A stretch of 7,107 nt of DNA, taken from positions 1 through 7,107 of the forward strand of contig JAQVNT010000079.1 of assembly GCA_028702975.1 (NCBI GenBank), in the 5' to 3' direction. Shown piece by piece: positions 1 to 6,528 of this stretch. How positions within the stretch are numbered: the first letter of the stretch is position 1; every line of letters starts with the position of its first letter. The notes under the pieces were generated by a model. It had not been told where the DNA came from. It ran no database searches and was given only the letters and a program-made list of their open reading frames with translations. A program made the position numbers and the translations under genes. The DNA comes from Candidatus Delongbacteria bacterium. GTDB taxonomy: Bacteria; UBA4055.

Positions 1-174
1 TCCGTCGCAGTGGAGCCTGTCTAAACCGTTCCTGAATAGAAACTCATAGACCTGACGCGCTGGAATTTTAATTAGCTCGGGGAAAGAAGCGTATTCGATC
101 ATTCTCCGGATGAGGAAGTCCTCGGACAGATTCTCTTTTCCGTCCCATAAGTATTTATCGGGAATTTTCAGCAT
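1..174 (-). CDS. Partial small protein overlapping the AbiEii-like gene; candidate partner/antitoxin
   Basis: This is an open frame of 58 codons running off the left edge, so the C-terminus is missing. The ATG at 174 is the only canonical start: an in-frame TAG lies at 190-192, with no ATG, GTG or TTG between. The first 20 bases overlap the end of the upstream nucleotidyltransferase gene in another frame. No good Shine-Dalgarno sequence sits at the usual distance (only AGGT about 14 bases away), so translation probably depends on ribosomes finishing the upstream gene. The visible protein begins MLKIPDKYLWDG, followed by a charged helical stretch (LIRRMIEYASFPELIKI). I do not recognise the family with confidence. 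The pattern of a Leu/Phe-Trp-Asp motif followed by an Arg-Met/Val-Ile/Leu-Glu-Tyr helix recalls small DUF6922-like proteins, which I believe accompany AbiEii-type genes, but this is from memory. An antitoxin role is inferred only from position and overlap. Confidence 0.6.
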   Translation of the reverse strand, partial: MLKIPDKYLWDGKENLSEDFLIRRMIEYASFPELIKIPARQVYEFLFRNGLDRLHCDG

Positions 175-835
175 GATGAAATAGATTACCTATCAGTTTT
201 GTTTTGAATGAGTTAAAATCATCATCGTTGATATTTTTTGTTAATAGAACTTCGCCTTCAAGAGCTTTGTCAGCAAAAACTATAGAGAGCCCTTCGTAGT
301 CGAGCAGTGTCATTTTTTCTTTAGCCCAAAGAACTGCCTGATCAAAGCTGAAATCATTCATCAGGTAATACAGATCAACAAAATCCTTGAAAGTCTTTCT
401 GTCATACACCGCTGTAAGTTTATTGGCGCACAAATTTTCTTTTGAGTCTATATAAATTCCGTTGATCTTATCGCGTTTACCTATGTTTTTATAATTTTCA
501 AATACAAATTCAATTTTAAGAACTGTGTCGCTGTTGTGAATGTATGCTCTCTTAAAATACTCTCTGTCAATTTCTATTTCGATCCTGTACTTTTGTGAAA
601 TTCGTGCAAGAATATCTCTGCTTTCAATACTAAAACCTTCTTTAGAACCTGCCAAACCGTCGTAAAAAAAATCCAGATCGTCTGAATAACGGTGCTGATA
701 ATAAAATCTCGACAAACATGTCCCGCCGCTGAGATAGAAATTGTCATTTTGGGTCAGAGTACAAATTTCATCCTGTAACGGATAGAGTATGTGCTCATAA
801 AAACGGATATTTTCTTCAGTCGCGAGTTTCAGCAT
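155..835 (-). CDS. AbiEii/AbiGii-type nucleotidyltransferase (type IV toxin-like)
   Basis: This 226-residue protein belongs to the nucleotidyltransferase fold family that includes AbiEii, the toxin of type IV abortive-infection modules. Characterised members transfer nucleotides to cytosolic targets and stop growth. Visible family signatures are the Gly-Gly-Thr loop (S36-G37-G38-T39), followed by HRYSDDLDFF at 48-57, where D53 and D55 are the expected metal-binding acidic pair. Next is a strand with E109 (LKIEFVF), a possible third acidic residue. The C-terminal motif has K139 (ANKLTAVYDR) and D151/D154 in KDFVDLYYL, matching the conserved Lys and Asp motifs of the family. All key positions look intact, so it is probably active. 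There is no signal peptide. The start is supported by AAGGCGG at 841-847, five bases upstream. The gene is AT-rich (about 35% GC by hand count over 181-840). It lies 68 bases after the efflux operon and overlaps the next gene by 20 bases. It could be a defence or stability module, or a nucleotidyltransferase with another role. Confidence 0.88.
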   Translation of the reverse strand: MLKLATEENIRFYEHILYPLQDEICTLTQNDNFYLSGGTCLSRFYYQHRYSDDLDFFYDGLAGSKEGFSIESRDILARISQKYRIEIEIDREYFKRAYIHNSDTVLKIEFVFENYKNIGKRDKINGIYIDSKENLCANKLTAVYDRKTFKDFVDLYYLMNDFSFDQAVLWAKEKMTLLDYEGLSIVFADKALEGEVLLTKNINDDDFNSFKTKLIGNLFHHAENSR

Positions 836-863
836 AATTGCCGCCTTAAAATATTCAGATATG

Positions 864-884
864 AAAAATACGAATTATTCCGTA
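864..884 (-). terminator. Weak intrinsic terminator after the efflux operon
   Basis: Read on the minus strand, a 6-base-pair stem (TACGGA paired with TTCGTA, one G-T wobble) closes an ATAA loop and is followed directly by five T residues. It lies about 20 bases past the adaptor stop codon and upstream of the nucleotidyltransferase gene, where an operon end would be expected. The stem is short and only moderately GC-rich, so termination would be leaky and read-through into the toxin-like gene is possible. Confidence 0.4.
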
Positions 885-903
885 AATTTCCAAATTTTAT
901 CTT

Positions 904-1947
904 CTACTCCACGATCCGTATCTTTGCCCCGTCTGTCAAAAGAGTTCTGCCCTCGGAGATCAGAATGTCGCCTTCATTCAGTCCTGATTCTACTACGACA
1001 GTATTGCCAATATTTTCACCGGTCTTAATTTCTTTCTTTAAAGCAGCGCCGTCTTTAGCCACATAAACGAACTCTTTTTCACCTTCTTTAAAGAATGAGT
1101 CCCTCGGGATAGATATTGCATCCGGTCTTGAGAAAACGGGCGTAAGGACATACACGAATATGCCGGGCATGAGTTCGTCTTTTTCGTTCCCGATCAGTAT
1201 CTCAACAGAAAATCCTCTCGCTGCAGGATTGGATGACATGGATATCTTATTTATCGTTCCGGAAAAGTCCTTTCCTTTGACTCCGTCCCACCTTACAATA
1301 ACTTTCTGACCTTTTTTGTAGCCCGCGATCTTTTCCTCCTCGATGAACACTGTGGTCTTGAGCTTATTTGTTTTGATGATCTTGCAAAGAGGTTTTTGCG
1401 GATCGTTCTTATCGCCTTTGTGGAAGAATACGTCCACAACTACTCCCGAAGCGGGTGAGATGACCTTTATAAGTTGTTTAGTTGCTTCAAAATTGGCTTT
1501 AGCTATCTCATATTGCGCTTCGATCTCATCAAGCTGCTGCTGCGAGATTCCGCCCGACTCATAAACTTTTTTCATTCTGTCGTAAGTTTTTTCGACAGTT
1601 TCATAGCCGATCTTAGCCTGATTGTAATTTGCCTGAGGATTGTTTGTCGGGAATTCGGCAAGAATATCACCGCTCTTTACGATATCGCCGACAGATACGT
1701 TCACCTGTTCGAAATTGTCGCCCAGAAGTCCGAAAACAGAAATTTCCTCATAACCTGAAAGCGTGCCTGAATACTCGTCCCATCTTGTGATATCAGAGCT
1801 TTTTATTTCTGTCACTTTAACAGGAATGCCGTTTTTCTGCTGAAGCGCATCAACAGACATATCCTCTTTTGCTTCCGCTTTTTCTTTCGAACACGAAGTA
1901 AGGACCGTAAGGATCAATACAACTGTCATCAAAAAATATTTTTTCAT
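904..1947 (-). CDS. RND efflux adaptor: periplasmic membrane-fusion lipoprotein (HlyD/AcrA-like)
   Basis: This adaptor bridges the inner-membrane pump and the outer-membrane channel. I start it at the ATG at 1947 (347 residues) because AAAGGTG at 1953-1959 is well placed. The longer in-frame start at 1980 would add 11 residues ahead of the signal peptide and overlap the channel gene. From this start, a hydrophobic signal (MKKYFLMTVVLILTVL) ends in the lipobox LTSC, with the lipidated Cys at 19. A charged linker follows. Split lipoyl-like halves lie around 68-99 (VSVGDIVKSGDILAEF) and 161-193 (VISPASGVVVDVFFHKGD). They flank a short helical hairpin at about 105-160 with the turn near ESGGIS. 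A beta-barrel follows (TTVFIEEEKIAGYKKGQKV, about 198-216, to MPGIFVYV, 260-267), then a membrane-proximal domain with ESGLNEGDILISEG. The length is usual for compact adaptors. It is the last gene of the efflux operon, 16 bases after the channel gene. The substrate is unknown. Confidence 0.92.
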   Translation of the reverse strand: MKKYFLMTVVLILTVLTSCSKEKAEAKEDMSVDALQQKNGIPVKVTEIKSSDITRWDEYSGTLSGYEEISVFGLLGDNFEQVNVSVGDIVKSGDILAEFPTNNPQANYNQAKIGYETVEKTYDRMKKVYESGGISQQQLDEIEAQYEIAKANFEATKQLIKVISPASGVVVDVFFHKGDKNDPQKPLCKIIKTNKLKTTVFIEEEKIAGYKKGQKVIVRWDGVKGKDFSGTINKISMSSNPAARGFSVEILIGNEKDELMPGIFVYVLTPVFSRPDAISIPRDSFFKEGEKEFVYVAKDGAALKKEIKTGENIGNTVVVESGLNEGDILISEGRTLLTDGAKIRIVE

Positions 1948-1952
1948 TTTGA

Positions 1953-1959
1953 CACCTTT
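1953..1959 (-). promoter_or_regulatory. Ribosome binding site that fixes the adaptor start
   Basis: AAAGGTG on the minus strand lies five bases before the ATG at 1947. It sits inside the short gap after the channel stop codon. It favours the inner Met over the in-frame Met at 1980 and gives a signal peptide of normal lipoprotein length. Confidence 0.7.
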
Positions 1960-1963
1960 ATTT

Positions 1964-3385
1964 TTAATTATTAAATTCATTATAGCTGATGATCCCGACA
2001 GCGGATTCGAATTCGATCATGGCGGTAATATAATTATGCATTGTGGTTATCCTGTTCAGTCTTGAAGATTCGAGCGAGGTCTGCGCGCCTGTCAGTTCAA
2101 GCTGCGTACAGAGACCGTTGTCATACCTGACCTGAGTTATTTCGAGTGCTTTCTCATATTCGGCGATCTCTTTTTCTCTGAGTGAAAGTTCTTCTTTTGA
2201 AAGATTCAGTTTGCTCAGGGCGTCTTTTATCTGCAGTTTGATAAGTCGTTTTGTCTTCATTATGTTAAGTTCGGCTTTCTTTTCCTCAACCTGAGCCTGA
2301 TCAACTTTCGCCCTGGTACCGAAACCGTTAAAAATGGGAATATTTGCCGTTACGCCCACATTCAGCGTGCTTACTCCATGATCTTTTTTAAAAGTGTCTC
2401 CCAGATCGTCACTCTGAGACTGAAAAGAATAGTTCGCGAGTCCGATTATATTCGGAAGGTGATTGGAATATTCGATCGAAACATTTTTTGACAGAAGCTC
2501 TTTCTGATCATCAAGGAGCATCAGTTCGACCCTGTTCTTCATAGCTTTGTCGACGGCAGATGATGTGTCCGGATAAGCTTTTTCGGACAATTCTCCCGAG
2601 ATCTCAATGGCTTCTTCGGACTGAATTCCCATATTGATCTTCATATATTCTTTTGCAAGATCGTAGTAATTTTTGACTGAGGTTATCTTGGGCTCAACAG
2701 ATTTTACTCTTACTCTGGCCTGGATCAGGTCATATTCGGAAACAAGTCCTTCGGCATACATTTTTTCCACCCTTTCCAGATTGTTATTCGCGTCTGCCAT
2801 AACAAGTTCCATAACTCTTATGGTCTCTTTCAGTACAAGCACCTGGTAGTAATTTTTTTTGATCTCAGTTACGACTTTATTTTTCTCAAGTTCGAAAGCT
2901 TTTTTATTCATTTTCTTAAAGACTTCCGCTATCTCAAGAGCAATACCGACCTTACCTCCAAGCCATATCGGCTGCATGAGGCTGAGTTCCGCCTGAACTG
3001 TATTGTTTGTCATAGCCTCAACCTCCTCATCCGGCATCGCAGAGAACGGCATGTTTTCCAAATCTGAACCCGGGTGAAGGTCAAGGATAGTATTGTTCAG
3101 TCCGGCGAGTCCGTTCGTCATTCCGGTCAGATAATAGCTCATGTTGGTTATTTTTGACGAATAAAGATTTCTCAGATAAGTTAGATTGGCTTCGACTTTG
3201 GGCAGCGCTCCGCTTAAGGCTTCACTATATACATATTCGGATTTTTCCAGTTCCTGCGCAGCCGTTTTTACGCTTTCGTTATTTTCCAGAGCAGTGTTTA
3301 TCGCTTTTTCTAGATCATAGACTTCCGCATTTAAAGTCATCGAAGCGAATATAAGCGCTATTATCATTAATAAAGGATTCTTCAT
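1964..3385 (-). CDS. TolC-family outer-membrane efflux channel
   Basis: This 473-residue protein is the outer-membrane exit duct of the tripartite exporter. A signal peptide (about 1-20, hydrophobic core LLMIIALIFASM) has a likely cleavage after LNA20. The mature protein shows the two-fold internal repeat typical of TolC. Repeat one has LPKVEANLTY (61-70), QPIWLGGK (138-145) and the helical-turn motif EGLVSEYDLIQAR (212-224). Repeat two has LPNIIGLANYSF (310-321), NIPIFNGFGTRAKVDQA (348-364) and YDNGLCTQLELTGAQ (421-435). Long amphipathic helices lie between these motifs. The first beta-hairpin carries a long, Met-rich and acidic insert (about 76-130), expected to face outside the cell. The ATG at 3385 overlaps the pump stop by one base (TAATG), with GGAGA at 3392-3396, six bases upstream. 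The channel therefore sits between pump and adaptor, an uncommon order, and is probably translationally coupled to the pump. Confidence 0.93.
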   Translation of the reverse strand: MKNPLLMIIALIFASMTLNAEVYDLEKAINTALENNESVKTAAQELEKSEYVYSEALSGALPKVEANLTYLRNLYSSKITNMSYYLTGMTNGLAGLNNTILDLHPGSDLENMPFSAMPDEEVEAMTNNTVQAELSLMQPIWLGGKVGIALEIAEVFKKMNKKAFELEKNKVVTEIKKNYYQVLVLKETIRVMELVMADANNNLERVEKMYAEGLVSEYDLIQARVRVKSVEPKITSVKNYYDLAKEYMKINMGIQSEEAIEISGELSEKAYPDTSSAVDKAMKNRVELMLLDDQKELLSKNVSIEYSNHLPNIIGLANYSFQSQSDDLGDTFKKDHGVSTLNVGVTANIPIFNGFGTRAKVDQAQVEEKKAELNIMKTKRLIKLQIKDALSKLNLSKEELSLREKEIAEYEKALEITQVRYDNGLCTQLELTGAQTSLESSRLNRITTMHNYITAMIEFESAVGIISYNEFNN

Positions 3386-6300
3386 TATCTGTCTCCGTTT
3401 ATATGTTCTTTTTTAAGATCGCTTTCGATATCTTCCTCGATAGACCTTTTCTTGCTTACAAAAGTTGCATAGAAAGAAGGAATAACGAACTGTGTGAGGA
3501 AGGCTGCTGTAAGAAGACCGAACAGCGAAACGACTCCCATTCCCTGCTGCATGGCGGCTGCCTCTCCGATACCGAAGGCTAAAGGAAGCATACCGAAAGC
3601 GGAAGCGAGCGTAGCCATTACAACGGCTTTAAGTTTCTCCGAGCTCGCGTTCACGATCGCTTCAGAAACGCTTTGACCCTGTTTTTTCAGGATGTTCGCA
3701 TAATCCAGGATGAGGATCGCATTGTTGACCACAATTCCGATTAGCATAACTCCGGCCATCATTGCAAAAAGGCTCAAAGGAATTCCTGTCAGTTTAAGTC
3801 CCCAAATCACTCCAAGCAGAGAAAGCGGAAGTGTCATTAGGATCAGTAAGGACTCTTTGTATGATTCAAGGATGCCGGCCATCAGTAAAAATGTTAGAAT
3901 TATAGCTATGAGGGCTGCTTTTGCGAATTCTGCGCCCATCTCCGCCTGTAATTTCGCGCCGAATCCTGTATCGATCTTATAGCCTTCAGGTATTTCTATT
4001 GAGGATTCTATCTCTTTCAAAATATCGCTGTTGATCTCTCCTGTTGATCTTCCCGAAACATCTGCAGTTACTTTAAACCTTCTCTGTTTTTCTTTTCTGG
4101 TTATCATCGAAGGCGATTCTGACATTTTGAGTTCAGCCAGCTCCGAGACCTTGATCTGCCCTTTAGCTGTCAGAATGGTAAGATTACCTATCTTATCAAG
4201 GTCATTTACAGTTTCATCGTCCAAAGTAACCCTTATATCATATTCAATACCGCCTTCTTTTAAAACTGATCCCGTTAGTCCTTCGACAGCCGTACGGACA
4301 ACTTGAGCTATAGATGCTACATCAGTTCCGTATTCAACCAGTTTCTTTTTGTCGGGAACTATCCTGATCTCAGGTTTTCCGGGTCTTATATCAGTGTCCA
4401 CATTTGTTGTGCCGGGCACTTTTTTTACTATTTCGAGGACCTGATAAGTAAGTTTGTTAAGGACATCTTGGTCATCGCCGTAGATCTCAAATACTATAGG
4501 GGATTCGCTGTTGGGACCCTCAAATGAACTTCCGGGACTTACTTTGATCTTTGCATCAGGAATGTCAAGCAGTCTCGTGTTCATGTCCGCTATAATTTCG
4601 TCAACTGATCTTTCCGTGTATTTGTCTTTGAAGAGGTTTACCTTTATAGAACCTAAATATCCTCCCTGGGCAGCGCCTGATCCGGTCGAGCCGATCTCGG
4701 TTAGGATATTTTCTGTTTCCTCAAGCTCAAGTGCCTTTTTTCTGATCTTCTCGAAAACCAGTTTAGATTCGCTTATGTTGTAATATGACGGCAACTCAAC
4801 AGAAATATCTATTATTCTGTCATTCATCTGAGGGAAGAATTCGCTACCGAGAGGAAATTTAGATATGTAGAAAAAAGTACCGAAAAGCATGAGGAAAGGC
4901 AAAACCATAGCAGCAATTCTGTATGTCCTGTGTTCAACAAGCACGCGAAGGATCTTTTTATATTTTTCTTTTATATTATCGAATCCGTTGTCGAACCACA
5001 GACTGAAGCCTTTTTTATGTTCGGTCTTTGCCTTGTACTTTCTTAAAAGTATGGTAGCGAGCATGGGTGTTACGGTAAAACCGACAATTATCGAGAACAT
5101 CATAGCAAAACTTACCATGAATCCGAATTCCTTGAATATCTGGCCGGCTACTGACCCCATGGATGCCACAGGAACGAATACTACGATGTTGGTAAGTGTA
5201 GAAGCCAGAATGGCGACAGCGATCTCGGTTGTGGCTTTGTATGACGCTCCCGCAGAACTTTCGCCCTTTTCCATGTGTCTTGTGATGTTCTCAATGATGA
5301 CAACCGAGTTGGTCACCAGAGTACCGACTGAGACCGAGAGTGCCATAAGTGTAAGAACATTGAGCGAGAATCCGGAGATGTCTGCTAGAAGAAAGGTAGA
5401 TACAAGAATCGCCGGAAGAGAGATGGCTATGATGAGAGTTATTCTGAGGCTGTGAAGGAATACATAGAGAACTAAAGCTGTGAGAAGAATACCCAGATAA
5501 ATAGTTGACATCGTATCCGCGACGCTGTTTTTGATAAAGGTCGATCCGTCCTGCACAACGACCAGATCAGAATTGCCGGGGAGGTTTCCTTTAACGGATT
5601 CCAGCTCTTTAATAACGCCGTCAGCCACCGCAACTGTATTAGCATCGGACTGTTTGAAAACAGAGATCTTAATTACTTTCTTTGTAATGTCGGCATCATC
5701 ACCCTGTTTATAGAAAGACGAGTATGATGCTTCTTTTTCAAGTGTATCCCTGATCTCTGCGATGTCTTTCAGAAATTTGATCCCGAAATGCGTGTGAATT
5801 TTTATTTGCTCGATTTCGGCGATATCTGTGTATTCTCCATAAACTTTTACCGAATATTCGATTCCTTCTTTGGAAATGTTACCTCCGGGCATGTTGAGAT
5901 TGTTAGCTGAAAGATAACCTATGACCTGCAGAGGTGAAAGAGAGTATTTATTCAAACTGATGTTGTTAAGTACGATCTGGATCTCGCGTTTTCTTCCGCC
6001 GGCTGTCTCTACCTTGGACACACCGTTTATCTTTGCAAAACGATTTTTAAGGCTGTTATCGACGAAGTCGTAAGCGTCCCTGTCGGAAAGTTCCGATACG
6101 AACGCCATTTGTACAACAGCCTGGGCATTCATATCAAGTTTCAGGATTACCGGTTTTTGGGCATCTTCAGGAAATTCATTGGCGATCGCATCTATCTTAT
6201 CTTTGACCTCCTGATTTGCTATGTCAGGATCTTTTTCCGTCAAAAACTTACACACCGTAATGCTGACATTCTCCATCAGATATGATTCAAGATAATCAAG

Positions 6301-6528
6301 ACCGGAAACTGTGGATATTTCATCCTCGACATTTTTTGTGATACTGGTTTCTATCTCTTCAGGCGATGCGCCCGGATACACTATCTGAACTATTACGAAA
6401 GGTATCTGTACTTCCGGTATCGTGTTAAGGGGAAGATTGAAATAGGAAAGGAAACCGAGCAGTGCAAGGGCAAAGACGGTAACTGTGGTCAGCACAGGTC
6501 TCTTTACTGCTGTTTTTACTAGAAACAT
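3385..6528 (-). CDS. RND-family efflux pump, AcrB/HAE1-like inner-membrane subunit
   Basis: This is the energy-using inner-membrane subunit of the exporter: 1047 residues, the usual length of HAE1 pumps. The twelve-helix duplicated layout is visible: TM1 about 12-32; a large periplasmic loop with YPGASPEEIETSI (51-63) and KINGVSKVETAGGRKREI (166-183); TM2-6 about 342-493; TM7 about 536-556; a second periplasmic loop starting GSEFFPQMNDR (561-571); TM8-12 about 868-1024. Helix 4 reads GTLVTNSVVIIENITRH (402-418), and helix 10 reads LIGIVVNNAILILDY (929-943). By motif alignment to AcrB, the proton-relay Asp407-Asp408 are T406-N407, Lys940 is N935, Arg971 is K965 and Thr978 is A972, so energy coupling may differ. 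The surrounding motifs are intact and the frame is unbroken, so it does not look like a decayed gene. The start directly follows the repressor stop, with AGGAGA seven bases before the ATG. Drug, metal, lipid or solvent export cannot be told apart from sequence. Confidence 0.95.
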   Translation of the reverse strand: MFLVKTAVKRPVLTTVTVFALALLGFLSYFNLPLNTIPEVQIPFVIVQIVYPGASPEEIETSITKNVEDEISTVSGLDYLESYLMENVSITVCKFLTEKDPDIANQEVKDKIDAIANEFPEDAQKPVILKLDMNAQAVVQMAFVSELSDRDAYDFVDNSLKNRFAKINGVSKVETAGGRKREIQIVLNNISLNKYSLSPLQVIGYLSANNLNMPGGNISKEGIEYSVKVYGEYTDIAEIEQIKIHTHFGIKFLKDIAEIRDTLEKEASYSSFYKQGDDADITKKVIKISVFKQSDANTVAVADGVIKELESVKGNLPGNSDLVVVQDGSTFIKNSVADTMSTIYLGILLTALVLYVFLHSLRITLIIAISLPAILVSTFLLADISGFSLNVLTLMALSVSVGTLVTNSVVIIENITRHMEKGESSAGASYKATTEIAVAILASTLTNIVVFVPVASMGSVAGQIFKEFGFMVSFAMMFSIIVGFTVTPMLATILLRKYKAKTEHKKGFSLWFDNGFDNIKEKYKKILRVLVEHRTYRIAAMVLPFLMLFGTFFYISKFPLGSEFFPQMNDRIIDISVELPSYYNISESKLVFEKIRKKALELEETENILTEIGSTGSGAAQGGYLGSIKVNLFKDKYTERSVDEIIADMNTRLLDIPDAKIKVSPGSSFEGPNSESPIVFEIYGDDQDVLNKLTYQVLEIVKKVPGTTNVDTDIRPGKPEIRIVPDKKKLVEYGTDVASIAQVVRTAVEGLTGSVLKEGGIEYDIRVTLDDETVNDLDKIGNLTILTAKGQIKVSELAELKMSESPSMITRKEKQRRFKVTADVSGRSTGEINSDILKEIESSIEIPEGYKIDTGFGAKLQAEMGAEFAKAALIAIILTFLLMAGILESYKESLLILMTLPLSLLGVIWGLKLTGIPLSLFAMMAGVMLIGIVVNNAILILDYANILKKQGQSVSEAIVNASSEKLKAVVMATLASAFGMLPLAFGIGEAAAMQQGMGVVSLFGLLTAAFLTQFVIPSFYATFVSKKRSIEEDIESDLKKEHINGDR
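3392..3396 (-). promoter_or_regulatory. Channel-gene ribosome binding site inside the pump gene end
   Basis: GGAGA on the minus strand is six bases upstream of the channel ATG at 3385 and lies in the pump's last codons (Gly-Asp-Arg-stop). Together with the TAATG overlap it indicates coupled translation of pump and channel. Confidence 0.65.

Noticed and set aside
166..835. Both the nucleotidyltransferase gene and its overlapping partner start with the same nine bases, ATGCTGAAA
   Set aside because: Nine shared bases at start codons of Met-Leu-Lys proteins are easily coincidental. No further similarity follows.
863..894. Bacteroidota-like promoter match (TTTG, 20 bases, TATTTTTC) ahead of the toxin-like gene on the minus strand
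   Set aside because: The match to TTTG / TAnnTTTG is 7 of 8 at the -7 element, but it lies in very AT-rich DNA, overlaps the terminator-like hairpin, and the host phylum is unknown. It could arise by chance, so it is not listed as a feature.
1948..1980. Longer adaptor start at 1980
   Set aside because: It would overlap the channel gene and put 11 residues, including four Lys/Asn, before a complete lipoprotein signal. The Met at 1947 has a much better ribosome binding site.
4889..5455. A 188-codon open frame on the plus strand opposite the pump gene
   Set aside because: It is antisense to the transmembrane region of a clearly real pump gene. Its protein shows no recognisable family, and such antisense frames are common over genes of this codon usage.
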